Source: Aerobium sp039839275
GTDB lineage: Bacteria; Pseudomonadota; Alphaproteobacteria; Rhizobiales; Rhizobiaceae
Direction: 5' to 3'
Assembly (NCBI RefSeq): GCF_039839275.1
Contig: NZ_JBDOQP010000001.1
Location: 620,001 to 684,000 of the forward strand
Length of the DNA stretch: 64,000 nt
The notes beneath the pieces were generated by a model. That model had not been told where the DNA came from, ran no database searches, and was given only the letters and a program-made list of their open reading frames with translations. The position numbers and the translations under genes were made by a program. Within the stretch, counting starts at the first letter, position 1. The number at the start of each line of letters is the position of its first letter. Positions 43,482 through 52,147 of the stretch are shown here, piece by piece.

Positions 43482-44326
43482 CCCCAAAGCTTGTCGAGGC
43501 CGAATCGGCGGTGGTAGATCGCGAGCACGATCAGGGTGACGGTGAGCAGGATCATCGCCATGGCCGAGCCCATGCCGAAGGCAAGGAACTCCTCGATCTG
43601 CGTGCCGATAAGGCCGGCAATCATCTGCTCGCGCGGGCTGCCGAGCAGCACCGGCGTGACGTAGAAGCCGAGGCAGATGACGAAGACCAGCACGCAGCCA
43701 TTGGCGATGCCGGGCGCAGTCAGCGGCAGATAGACGTGGCGCAGCAGCGAGAAGCCGCGCGCGCCCAGGCTCTCCGCCGAGCGGATCAGCGCCGGATCGA
43801 TCTTCCGCATCACCGAATAGATGCTCATGATCATGTAGGGGGCCAGCATGTGCACCATCGCCAGCGTCGAGGCGAAGCGGGTGAACAGCATCTGCGGCGG
43901 CTGTTCGATTCCAAGCGACTGCATCAGCGCGACCAGCGGGCCATTATTGCCGAGAATGACCATCCAGGCATAGGTGCGGACCAGGAAGCTGGTCCAGAAA
44001 CTCATGGTGACGAGCAGCAGGATCAGCATCGCGGTTCGCGGCCGCGAATGGTTCATCAGATAGGCCAGCGGATAGGAGACGATCAGGCAGCACACCGTCA
44101 CGAGGGCTGCGGTCAGAAATGTGTTGATGAACACGCGCTGGTAAAGCGCGCCGGTCAGGGCACGCTCGTAGTTGGCGAGCGTCGGACGCGGATGCGTGAA
44201 GCTCATGATCGCCACGTCGGCCAGGGGGACGACGAAGAACACCGCGAGATAGGCGGCGAGCGGGGTCAGCAGCAGCCAGGGCCAGAGGTTGGGCCGCTGG
44301 GCAAGTCGGGAGATTGTCGTGCCCAT
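43478..44326 (-). CDS. ABC transporter permease (PotB type)
   Basis: A 282-aa permease with six spans, starting with LLLTPLAAYLAVFFVVPLADV. The EAA-like loop reads IRSAESLGARGFSLLRHVYLPLTAPG, read in parts. It is the first permease gene of the operon, 79 bp after the binding-protein gene, with a strong hairpin in the gap. Confidence 0.92.
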   Translation of the reverse strand: MGTTISRLAQRPNLWPWLLLTPLAAYLAVFFVVPLADVAIMSFTHPRPTLANYERALTGALYQRVFINTFLTAALVTVCCLIVSYPLAYLMNHSRPRTAMLILLLVTMSFWTSFLVRTYAWMVILGNNGPLVALMQSLGIEQPPQMLFTRFASTLAMVHMLAPYMIMSIYSVMRKIDPALIRSAESLGARGFSLLRHVYLPLTAPGIANGCVLVFVICLGFYVTPVLLGSPREQMIAGLIGTQIEEFLAFGMGSAMAMILLTVTLIVLAIYHRRFGLDKLWG

Positions 44327-44369
44327 GAGGAGTCGCTGGGTCCTGTGTTTGACCTACGGGGCGAGGAGC

Positions 44370-44394
44370 GGTCCGGGCGACGTGCGCCCGGACC
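44370..44394 (-). promoter_or_regulatory. Intra-operon hairpin between binding protein and permease genes
   Basis: A perfect 9-bp stem (44370-44378 GGTCCGGGC, 44386-44394 GCCCGGACC) around a 7-nt loop. No T tract follows on the minus strand. It is positioned like the hairpin at 38604, and would favour binding protein over permease. Confidence 0.7.
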
Positions 44395-44405
44395 CCGGTT
44401 GGCGA

Positions 44406-45461
44406 TCAGGTCGCAAGCCATTCCTCGAAGCGCTGGGAAATCTCTTCCGGATCGGCACCGAGATTTGCGATGTCCTGCTCGAAGACCTGCGGGTAGTTGG
44501 TCGGAGAGGTCGGCATGCGCGCGCCTTCCTCCTCGGTGATGTACTCGTTGGCGGCGGGATTGAGCGGTCCGTAGTCCGCAGCCTTGACGAAGTTGGCAAG
44601 CGGCTCGCCGCTGGTCGCGAAGGCAACGAATTCCTTGGCGATGTCCATATTCGGAGAGTCCTTTGCGACCACCCAGTAGGCGCGGTCGATCTGGCCCTGA
44701 TTCCAGGTCATGGCGACGGGCGCGCCGGCTTCTTCCGCCTCGAAATAGCGACCATGCCAGATGCCGATCATGTCGACTTCGCCATCGCGCAGGATCTGCG
44801 TGGACTGGGCACCCGCGGTCCACCAGACCAGCACGTGCTCCTTGATGCGATCGAGCGATGCGAAGGCGCGGTCGAGATCGAGCGGGTAGAGGTCTTCCAC
44901 CGCGACGCCGTCGGCAAGCAGCGCCAGCGGGATGACGCGGGCAGGATAGCGCTGCAGCGAGCGCGGTCCGGGGAAGCGCTCGACATCCCAGAAATCGGCC
45001 CAGTTCTGCGGGCCGCCGTCCGGGTACTTGTCGGTGCGCCATCCAATCACCGTGGCGAAGGCGTGCGAGCCAACGCCGTTTTCGAACAGGCCACCCTCAT
45101 ACGGCGCTTCCAGATCCTCGATGATGCCTGCCTGGTTGGCGCGCACCAATTCGGCGCCGCCGAGCGTCGTGATGTCGAATTCGTAGACGCCCGTCTGGAC
45201 CTGCTGGGCCAGCTTGGCGAACGAGACCGGGGAAACGGTACGGATTTCGATGCCGCTTTCTGCGGTGAACGGATCGAAGAGATTGGCGCGCGCCGCCTCT
45301 TCCCACGGTCCACCCCAGGTGTTGATGTAAAGTTCCTTCGACTGCGCACGCGCGATGTGCGGCATGGCGAGGCCGGCCGCGAAGGCTGCACCGGTGGTCT
45401 TGAGGAACGAGCGGCGCGTCGGTGTCATGAGGCCCGAGGGGCCGATGCGATAGGTGGTCAT
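44406..45461 (-). CDS. ABC transporter substrate-binding protein (PotD type)
   Basis: A 351-aa periplasmic binding protein of the polyamine/iron group. The N-terminus TPTRRSFLKTTGAAFAAGLA carries a twin-Arg (RRSFLK) signal with cleavage near IARAQ. The mature part begins KELYINTWGGPWEEAAR. RYPARVIPLALLADG and TWNQGQIDRAYWVVAKDSPN are typical of the family. The ligand could be a polyamine, a small peptide or an amino-acid derivative. The dipeptidase encoded just upstream favours a peptide-like or amide ligand. ATG 45461 starts 2 bp after that gene. Confidence 0.92.
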   Translation of the reverse strand: MTTYRIGPSGLMTPTRRSFLKTTGAAFAAGLAMPHIARAQSKELYINTWGGPWEEAARANLFDPFTAESGIEIRTVSPVSFAKLAQQVQTGVYEFDITTLGGAELVRANQAGIIEDLEAPYEGGLFENGVGSHAFATVIGWRTDKYPDGGPQNWADFWDVERFPGPRSLQRYPARVIPLALLADGVAVEDLYPLDLDRAFASLDRIKEHVLVWWTAGAQSTQILRDGEVDMIGIWHGRYFEAEEAGAPVAMTWNQGQIDRAYWVVAKDSPNMDIAKEFVAFATSGEPLANFVKAADYGPLNPAANEYITEEEGARMPTSPTNYPQVFEQDIANLGADPEEISQRFEEWLAT

Positions 45462-45463
45462 GA

Positions 45464-46447
45464 TCAGTTCTCCTCTGTTGTTGTCCTGAAGGTCGCCTCG
45501 TAGAGGCGAAGCCAGTTGCCGTGGGTTATCTTTGCGACCTCTTCTTCCGAGAATCCCACGCTGCGGAGGCCGTTGGGGATGACGTTCATGTCCTCGACGG
45601 TCTGGAACCAGTCGGGTGGTGGCGCCTTGATCGGCCGGCCTGCTGCGCTGGCGCCGTAGTCGACGCCGCGCGTCCAGCGGCCCTGCCGCATCCAGGCATA
45701 GTCCGGCGCGGTGAAGTTGTGGCTGCGGTCGGTGCCGATGGCGACGGCGTCGATGCCGGCGATGTCGACGGTCTTCGCAACCATCCCGCACCATGCCTCG
45801 ATCGTCTTGCAGAACGCGTCGCCAGTGATGTTGCGGTAGGCCGCGCAGCCGATCACGCCGCCGGTTTCCTTCAGGCCCTTGAGCACGTCGTCGGACTTGT
45901 TGCGCTTGTGGTCGAACAGCGAGCGCGCATTGGCGTGGGTGACCGCGATCGGCTTGTCGGATGCCTCGATGGCATCCAGCGTCGTGCGGTCGCCGACATG
46001 GCTGCAGTCGACGAGGATGCCGGCCTTGTTCATCTCGCGCACGACTTCCTTGCCGAAACGGGCGAGGCCGGAGTCCTCCGCTTCGTAGCAGCTTCCGCCG
46101 AGTTCGTTCTGGTTGTTGTAGGTGAGCTGCACGACCCGGACGCCGAGTTCGGCGAAGAACTCGACGAAGCGGATGCGCGCATCGAACAGGTTGGCGTTCT
46201 GGTAGCCGAGGATGACGGCGACCTTGCCGGATTCGCCAATGCGCTTCACCGCAGTGGAGGTCGTGGCGATTTCGCAGATATCGGCATTGTCGCGTACGAG
46301 GTCACGCCAGCGACCGAGCGAGTCGAGCGATTCAACCGCGCCTTCCCAGAAGCCGCAGGTGACGACAACGCCGCCGACGCCCGCGGTCTGGAGGGACTGG
46401 AACGCCTGGCGGTCGAAATGACCGCATTGCAGTCCGTCGATGATCAT
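45464..46447 (-). CDS. Membrane dipeptidase family protein (peptidase M19)
   Basis: A 327-aa metallopeptidase of the renal-dipeptidase type. It keeps the later metal-site segments: NNQNELGGSCYEAED (Glu region), ILVDCSHVGDRTTLDAI (His), PIAVTHANARSLFDH (His) and AIGTDRSHNF (Asp). The usual N-terminal 'DGHND' is altered to DGLQCGHFD, as in a subgroup found in importer operons, so the first metal site may differ. No signal peptide is present, so it works in the cytosol on imported substrate. It overlaps the upstream gene by 4 bp and precedes the binding protein. Confidence 0.9.
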   Translation of the reverse strand: MIIDGLQCGHFDRQAFQSLQTAGVGGVVVTCGFWEGAVESLDSLGRWRDLVRDNADICEIATTSTAVKRIGESGKVAVILGYQNANLFDARIRFVEFFAELGVRVVQLTYNNQNELGGSCYEAEDSGLARFGKEVVREMNKAGILVDCSHVGDRTTLDAIEASDKPIAVTHANARSLFDHKRNKSDDVLKGLKETGGVIGCAAYRNITGDAFCKTIEAWCGMVAKTVDIAGIDAVAIGTDRSHNFTAPDYAWMRQGRWTRGVDYGASAAGRPIKAPPPDWFQTVEDMNVIPNGLRSVGFSEEEVAKITHGNWLRLYEATFRTTTEEN

Positions 46448-47172
46448 GAGGTCTGCCTTTCCGTTTCGCGGCCGCCATCCGGAGCGGCAAGGAAGCTGAT
46501 GTCGGTCTCGTCGTCATTGTCGCGGCGGCCGATGACGGTGCCGTCGTCATTGACGATGAGCGGCCCGGCGTGGCGGCGCGACACCACGCTGTCGGGTGTG
46601 AGGGCCTTCTGGGCGCGCTCGTAGATGCGCCACCATAGATCGGCGGCGATCGGCGTGCCGTCGGTGAGCAGGCTCCACAGAACTGGCTCGTCGGTCGCCA
46701 GGTCGCCTGCCAGCCGGAGAGGTGTCGCGAGGAGAAGATGCCCGTCATTCGCATCCAGCGCGATGCGAAGGCCGCGACGACGCCCGTACTCGGCCGCGAC
46801 CTGCAATTCGCTCTCGTCGACGACATTGGCGACGGTGATTTCCGCTGTGCCGAAGCGGGCGACCAGTTCGCCGGCGAGGTCGAGCAGCGAAGGTATGGCA
46901 ACCCACGCATGCTGACCTGCCGCGTCGAGCCGAAGCACCGGGCCATCTTCCGAAGCAATGGTGATGGCCGCGGGGTCCGCCAGCTTCAGCGCGTCGAAGC
47001 GATCCTCGATGAGGGCAAAGCCGCCAAGTCCCAGACCTTGTGACAGCATGATGATATCGGTCTCCGCAAGGACAAAGCCCTTGGGCAGGCCGGTGAGGGA
47101 CAGGATGCGCTCGCTCATCATGCGCATCTCGCGCGGCATGACGCGGAGCGTGGTTTCGGTCGCGGCGTTCAT
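46444..47172 (-). CDS. DUF3726-like protein of the dipeptidase operon
   Basis: A 242-aa soluble protein. It starts with ETTLRVMPREMRMMSERILSLTGLPKGFVLAETD, read in parts, in which a PKGFVLAETDIIM helix-strand resembles DUF3726 proteins found next to Ldh/dipeptidase-type genes. No catalytic residues can be named. It overlaps both neighbours by 4 bp (ATGA), so it is made with the 566-aa protein and the dipeptidase, probably as parts of one pathway or complex. Confidence 0.72.
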   Translation of the reverse strand: MNAATETTLRVMPREMRMMSERILSLTGLPKGFVLAETDIIMLSQGLGLGGFALIEDRFDALKLADPAAITIASEDGPVLRLDAAGQHAWVAIPSLLDLAGELVARFGTAEITVANVVDESELQVAAEYGRRRGLRIALDANDGHLLLATPLRLAGDLATDEPVLWSLLTDGTPIAADLWWRIYERAQKALTPDSVVSRRHAGPLIVNDDGTVIGRRDNDDETDISFLAAPDGGRETERQTS

Positions 47173-48869
47173 TGGACGGGTTCTTCCGGATAGGCCCAGA
47201 ACGCGGAGCCGCCGGCGCGGATCTCGTCCGGCGTCGGGGCGCCGTGGTAGAGAACGCCGCGCAGATTGCGGCGCAGGAAATCGCGAGTCTTGTCAATGCC
47301 GTGCAGGCCCGCATTCATCAGGCGCACGAGGTCGATCGGCGTGAACTCTTCGGAATTGATGTTGCCCATCGGTGTATGGAAGCTCGCATTGCGTAGCCCC
47401 TGGACACGCGCCGTGAGATAGCGGTGCTCCGGGTGGCGCATCAGTACACGCGATAGGGGCGTATCCGCTGCGACGGCATCGAGATCGGCCACAAGGCGCT
47501 GCAGGTCGCCGCAGATGTCGAGGCCGAGATCGATTGCCTCGGGCACCTCTTCGCGCAGGCCGCGGCGCGGCTCTTCCGCCGTCTCCGACTTGTACCAGAC
47601 GAAGCGTCGCGATGCCGGGGAGGACAGGTCCTCTTCGAGCGCCCAGCCATAGGCTTCGCGCAGATGCGACGCCAGCGAGCCCACGCTTTCGGTCGGATCG
47701 AGGGTGAATTCGTCCGCACCTTCGACCGTGGCGGCAAGCGCGTCGGCTTCGAGGGGAACCAGTTCTATGACCAGCGAAAGGAAGGTTTCCAGCGCTTCCG
47801 GCGTGACGCTCATGTCGAACTTGTGCGCCAGCGTCTGGAGCGGACGCGTGGTGGCGGCCTCGTCGACCATCCCGTCTGCTGCGAAGCGTTCGAGAGCCGC
47901 AGCGATCGTGTCGACATCGTCGGCAATCTGCGCGCTCGATGCGAAACTTTCATACATCATCTTGTCCTGCCGGCGGAAGGTGGCGGCGCGGCGCAGCAGG
48001 GCCAGAAGTTCGCCGACGCGCGGATCGGCGGGGGCGAGTTCGAGCGCAAGTGCCGACGCGATCGCCTTTTCGCGCGCGGCGAGCCAGCTTCCGATGAGGC
48101 GTGGATGCTTGTGGACGAAGAAGATCAGGCCAAGTGCCGAGCCATTGCCGACACCGAGGAAGCGGCGGATCGCGGGGTCGAGCGAAACGGCGGTGTCGGA
48201 CTGGAGGCGGGCGAGGTGTTCGACGAGATCGCAGGAATATTCCCGCATCAGATAGGCGGTCAGAAGCTGCGCCTGCAGCGGCCCACCCAGTGGGTGATCG
48301 CGACCCAGCGAGGGGAAGGATTTCGTCCCGAACGTGCCGTTGCCGTCGAGACCGGTGTTGCGCATCAGGTAGCAGACCTGGGAGAGTTCCTGCATGTCCG
48401 GCTGACGGCCTGCGGCAAGTTGCGATAGCGTATAGTCGAAGACACGCATGGAACGGTTCGCGCGGCACCAGACCAGCGCGTTTTTGGTCGCGCGGCCGCG
48501 ATAGAGCTTTGGCAATTCGCGGCGCGCGGCTTCGATGTCGGCGTCTGTCGCCGGCCCCTCGTTGAGGGTTCCCATCATGTCCCAGGCACGGCCGATGATG
48601 CGGCCGGTTCGCGCTTTTCGGCTGGGAGGATGCGAAAAGCCGATGAACGAGAACTCCTGTCCCGGGGTCTTGATGGAATAGACGACGGTGCCGCTCGCGG
48701 ACGCGTCGACATCGAAGCGTTGGATGGAAATGTCCCAGCGCTGCCGCAGCATGCGGTTGACGAGCGCGCGGGTGATCGAAACGCGGCTGGGCTGAAGCGC
48801 GGCAAGCCGCTGCGGCCTCATCAGATCTGACTGCGGCCTGGGATATGCCGCTGCGCCAACGGTTTGCAT
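47169..48869 (-). CDS. Large conserved hypothetical protein of the dipeptidase operon
   Basis: A 566-aa soluble protein I cannot assign. ATG 48869 (MQTVGAAAYPRPQ) starts 4 bp after the IclR stop. The N-terminal third includes INRAL-like basic helices and WCRANRSMRVFDYTLSQLA; the rest is helical with several conserved-looking segments (RNTGLDGNGTFGTKSF, LGVGNGSALGLIFFVHKHPR). The end reads HGAPTPDEIRAGGSAFWAYPEE. A longer reading from 49391 overlaps the IclR gene and is not real. It overlaps the DUF3726-like gene by 4 bp. The context suggests an enzyme that works on the imported compound. Confidence 0.75.
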   Translation of the reverse strand: MQTVGAAAYPRPQSDLMRPQRLAALQPSRVSITRALVNRMLRQRWDISIQRFDVDASASGTVVYSIKTPGQEFSFIGFSHPPSRKARTGRIIGRAWDMMGTLNEGPATDADIEAARRELPKLYRGRATKNALVWCRANRSMRVFDYTLSQLAAGRQPDMQELSQVCYLMRNTGLDGNGTFGTKSFPSLGRDHPLGGPLQAQLLTAYLMREYSCDLVEHLARLQSDTAVSLDPAIRRFLGVGNGSALGLIFFVHKHPRLIGSWLAAREKAIASALALELAPADPRVGELLALLRRAATFRRQDKMMYESFASSAQIADDVDTIAAALERFAADGMVDEAATTRPLQTLAHKFDMSVTPEALETFLSLVIELVPLEADALAATVEGADEFTLDPTESVGSLASHLREAYGWALEEDLSSPASRRFVWYKSETAEEPRRGLREEVPEAIDLGLDICGDLQRLVADLDAVAADTPLSRVLMRHPEHRYLTARVQGLRNASFHTPMGNINSEEFTPIDLVRLMNAGLHGIDKTRDFLRRNLRGVLYHGAPTPDEIRAGGSAFWAYPEEPVQ

Positions 48870-48873
48870 GGTC

Positions 48874-49629
48874 CTATCGTTCTCCCCGATGGATGCGTGT
48901 CGCCTCGGCCGCGGCGCGCAGCAGCGGCGCCCTGAAACGGTCGAGGTCGAAGCGCATTTCCGGCATGACCAGCGACAGCGTGGCCACGCACTTGTCGTGA
49001 ATGTCGAAAACCGGCGCTGCGATGGCCCGCACGCCGACCTGCGTGTAGCCGCTGGACGAGGCGAAGCCGTCGCGGCGTGCGGCGTCCAGTATATCGCTCG
49101 ACGCCAGCGGCTCGCCGCCCGCCTGCAGGCGGCGAAGCGTGGATTCGTCGGCGAAGGCGGTGAGGATGCGTCCCGATGCCGAGCCTTCGAGAGACATCGT
49201 GGTGCCGATCTTCTGTTCGGCGCGCAGCACGCTGTCGGACTCGACGCGCGAGATGATGCAGGGCAGGCCGCGGTCCAGCACAGCGAGAGACGCCGTCTCC
49301 GAAACGTCTTCCACCAGTCGCTCCAGCACAGGCTGGACGCGGCTGCCGAGGCCGGCCTGTTCGAGCGCTGCAGCGGCAAACCGCGTGACATGCATTGAAA
49401 AGCGGTAGCGGAGCTGGTCGTCCTGTTCGAGCCAGCCTGCTTCCATCAGGGTCAGGAGACGCTGATAGGCGGTGGCGCGCGACAGGCCGGATGCCGCGGC
49501 GACCTCCGGAAGGCGCATCGGGCGGGCGCTGGCGGCGAGAATATCGAGAAGTGAAAGCGTCTTCAGCACCGTCGACAACGGCCTGACGCCTCCCTCTTCT
49601 TGTATTCTATTTGAATATGACGTCTCCAT
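48874..49629 (-). CDS. IclR family transcriptional regulator
   Basis: A 251-aa regulator. The N-terminal winged helix is LLDILAASARPMRLPEVAAASGLSRATAYQRLLTLMEAGWL, read in parts, and the effector domain ends VATLSLVMPEMRFDLDRF. It is the first gene of the operon that runs to the RidA gene at 41169, with a 4-bp gap to the next gene, so it likely controls its own operon. An ATTC-N5-GAAT dyad lies near its start codon. Its start has no strong ribosome site. Confidence 0.9.
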   Translation of the reverse strand: METSYSNRIQEEGGVRPLSTVLKTLSLLDILAASARPMRLPEVAAASGLSRATAYQRLLTLMEAGWLEQDDQLRYRFSMHVTRFAAAALEQAGLGSRVQPVLERLVEDVSETASLAVLDRGLPCIISRVESDSVLRAEQKIGTTMSLEGSASGRILTAFADESTLRRLQAGGEPLASSDILDAARRDGFASSSGYTQVGVRAIAAPVFDIHDKCVATLSLVMPEMRFDLDRFRAPLLRAAAEATRIHRGER

Positions 49630-49926
49630 AACAAATACAGAATTGCGTCATCATCCAATCCTGTCAATCCACACGCTCAAGATTTTTTCCACAACCCACT
49701 GGGGCCAGAAGCCGAAGCCGGCTCAAGTAGCTGGAATCTCTCCGGTTTGGCGCGCCATTGAATCGTCGCGGTGCGGCGTGAAGTTGTTAGCCGGAAAGGT
49801 TGAAGCCTCATACGGGCCGGATGCCGTTCCGCCGCAAGGCGTTCCGGATCGCGCGTGGAGCGCGGAACAGGGCTGTCCTGGGTTGGCCAAGATAGTAGGC
49901 ACGTCACGTGCTGCGGCGGCCGGCGC
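49630..49926. other. 297-bp gap between IclR and LacI genes
   Basis: No gene or clear repeat is seen. It should hold the promoter of the minus-strand IclR operon (close to 49630) and the 3' end of the LacI transcript. A short TTTTTT run lies at 49683-49688. Confidence 0.4.
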
Positions 49927-50976
49927 TCAGGCAAGTTGCGGTGGAATGTTCTCGCGGAAGATGACTTCCATGTTGAGCGGTCGCTGCCGGACATCGCCCC
50001 TCGCGGCATCGAATGGCCGCGCGAAGCGGGCGAGAGTCTGCGCGATGACCTGGTCGGGATCGGAATTGATCACCACGTCCATCGTCCCCTCGATGAGGAG
50101 TCGTCGGGTGTCGCTGGTCAGTCCGTGACCGATGAACACCACCTTGTCCGAACGGTCCTGTTCTCGCAGGGCGCGTCCAATTCCGTCGGAGGAGCCGCCA
50201 ACATTGTAGATGCCGACGAGATCCGGATTCTGCTCCAGCAGGGACAGCGTATGGCGGTAGTTTTCGTTGCGGTCGTCGTGCCCCTCGCGCATGCCGACAA
50301 CCTTCAGCCCTGGATGTGCCTCCTCGATGAGGCTGAGGAACCCCATCTCCCGCTCGGCATGGGCCCGGTAGTTGCGGCTACCCGCCACCAAGGCGACGCT
50401 GCCTTCACGGGCGCGGCAGAAGCGGCCCAGCAGGTACGCAGCGGTCCGCCCGGCCGCCTGGTTGTCGAGCCCGACATAGTATTCGCGCGCGGCATGCGGC
50501 AGGTCCGAGACGATCGTCACGAGACGCGTTCCCTGGGCGCCGACTTCCTCGGCCGCCTCGCGCACGAGCGGATGGTCGATGGCCATGAAGGCGATGCCGT
50601 CCGCCCAGCGGGCGTGGTGGCGCAATGCCGTGGCGAGGGCCTCGGCGTTGAAGCTGTCGATGAAGAAGCAGCGCACCGGCGCCTCGTCGCGCACCCGGGT
50701 GTCGGTGATCGCGCGCACCTTGTCACCCAGCAGACGCAGATAGGGATTCGCGCCCATGGGCAGCAGGAACGCGACGTTGGCGGGGCGCCGTGTCGACAGA
50801 CGGTCTCGCTCGTCGGCGCTCATGTAGCCGAGCTCGACGGCGGCGGCGAGCACGCGTTCGACAGTGCGGACCTTGACCCCCTTGCGGCGGTTCAACACGC
50901 GGTCGACGGTTGCCAACGATACGCGCGCTTCTTCCGCCACATCGGCCATCGACGGGACCAAGCGATCTGACTGCAC
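49927..50976 (-). CDS. LacI family transcriptional regulator
   Basis: A 349-aa regulator. The HTH and hinge helix read SMADVAEEARVSLATVDRVLNRRKGVKVRTVERVLAAA, read in parts, at residues ~9-50. A periplasmic-binding-type core follows, with VALVAGSRNYRAHAEREMGF and LVGIYNVGGSSDGIGRALRE, typical of the RbsR/sugar group that senses a small sugar-like ligand. GTG 50976 follows GAGG; ATG 50949 or TTG 50991 are also possible. It is divergent from the TRAP genes, and a palindrome lies between them. Confidence 0.9.
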   Translation of the reverse strand: MQSDRLVPSMADVAEEARVSLATVDRVLNRRKGVKVRTVERVLAAAVELGYMSADERDRLSTRRPANVAFLLPMGANPYLRLLGDKVRAITDTRVRDEAPVRCFFIDSFNAEALATALRHHARWADGIAFMAIDHPLVREAAEEVGAQGTRLVTIVSDLPHAAREYYVGLDNQAAGRTAAYLLGRFCRAREGSVALVAGSRNYRAHAEREMGFLSLIEEAHPGLKVVGMREGHDDRNENYRHTLSLLEQNPDLVGIYNVGGSSDGIGRALREQDRSDKVVFIGHGLTSDTRRLLIEGTMDVVINSDPDQVIAQTLARFARPFDAARGDVRQRPLNMEVIFRENIPPQLA

Positions 50977-51007
50977 CTCAAAAAACCTCAAAAATGGTTA
51001 TTTGACG

Positions 51008-51024
51008 TGAAGCATGATGCTTCA
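51008..51024. promoter_or_regulatory. LacI-type operator palindrome
   Basis: TGAAGCAT-G-ATGCTTCA is a perfect 17-bp dyad in the gap between the LacI gene and the TRAP operon. Its symmetry and position fit a LacI-family operator that would control both directions. Binding is inferred. Confidence 0.72.
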
Positions 51025-51102
51025 TAGCCTCTTGTCAAGAGGAGCAAGTTTCGAAGCTGGATCGATTCCGGCGGCCCTCGAAACACGTCAAGGGAGGACA
51101 GC

Positions 51103-52122
51103 ATGGCAGGAAGTATCAACTCATTCACCCGTCGTGGCGCGATGGCGCTTGGCCTGGGCGCCGGTGCGCTTGCGATGACGCCACGCTGGGCATCCGCCCA
51201 GTCCGTCACGCTTCGATACGGCCACAACAACGAGCCGGCCAGCGTCGCGGGTGCCCAGGCCGACTGGTTCGCCGAAGCCGTCGGCAAACATTCGAGCGGC
51301 GACCTGCTCGTCGAGGTGTTTCCCTCCTCGCAGCTCGGCAAACTCCAGGAACTTGCCGAAGCCGCTTCACTGGGCACGATTGCGCTGACCCACAATACTG
51401 CGGGTGGTATCGGGTCGCTCTACGAACCCTTCGCGGCCCTCGACACCCCCTATCTCTATCGCGACGTCGACCACCTCATGAAGGTGATGGACGTCAATTC
51501 CCCGGTGATGCAGGAACTGAACGAGGGCCTGGTCGCGGCGGCAAACGTGCGTGTCATCTACGCCCATTATTTCGGCCGCAGGAACCTGACCGCCAACAAG
51601 GCCGTCTACAGCCCCGCCGACCTTGCCGGCGAGAAGATCCGCGCCGTTCCGTTCCCGATCTACCAGACGGCGATCGAAGGAATGGGTGCAGCACCTGTCC
51701 CCGTCGACTGGTCGGAAGTGCCGACCGCTCTGGCGACCGGCGTCGTCGCCGGGCAGGAGAATCCCGTCAACGTCATCCTCAATGTGAAGCTCTATGAGGT
51801 GCAGTCGCATCTGATGCTGACCGGCCACATGGCGAATGCCGAGGTGGTGGTGATGAACGAGGATGCGTGGCAGGGCCTGTCGGACGCCCACAAGGAAGCG
51901 GTAACCGCCGCGGCCTCGGACATCCGCGATCGTGCGACAAAGGCGATCCAGGACAATGAGGAGAAGGAGACCGAGGAACTGCGCAAGCTCGGAATGACCG
52001 TCATCGGGCCAGAAGAAGGGCTCGAGGTCGATGCGTTCCGCGACTCGGTGTCGAAGCTCGTGGACGAGCGTTTCGGCGAAAAGTACGGCGATCTCTACGA
52101 CAAGATCCGGGCCATTTCCTGA
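51103..52122 (+). CDS. dctP: TRAP transporter substrate-binding protein (DctP)
   Basis: A 339-aa periplasmic binding protein. The signal (FTRRGAMALGLGAGALAM...ASAQS) has a twin-Arg-like RRGAMA. The mature part shows LRYGHNNEPASVAGAQADWF, FPSSQLGKLQELAEAASLGTI and the TRAP hallmark RAVPFPIYQTAIEGMGAAPVPVDWSEVPTALATGVVAGQENP, read in parts, whose Arg binds the ligand carboxylate. The ligand is therefore likely an acid sugar or other carboxylate. ATG 51103 follows GGGAGGA. Confidence 0.94.
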   Translation: MAGSINSFTRRGAMALGLGAGALAMTPRWASAQSVTLRYGHNNEPASVAGAQADWFAEAVGKHSSGDLLVEVFPSSQLGKLQELAEAASLGTIALTHNTAGGIGSLYEPFAALDTPYLYRDVDHLMKVMDVNSPVMQELNEGLVAAANVRVIYAHYFGRRNLTANKAVYSPADLAGEKIRAVPFPIYQTAIEGMGAAPVPVDWSEVPTALATGVVAGQENPVNVILNVKLYEVQSHLMLTGHMANAEVVVMNEDAWQGLSDAHKEAVTAAASDIRDRATKAIQDNEEKETEELRKLGMTVIGPEEGLEVDAFRDSVSKLVDERFGEKYGDLYDKIRAIS

Positions 52123-52147
52123 TCGGACGCCAAGGGAGGTTGCGGCC

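Noticed and set aside
47169..49391. 740-residue version of the 566-aa protein
   Set aside because: The extension overlaps the IclR gene on the same strand in another frame and is Arg/Ser/Ala-rich noise.
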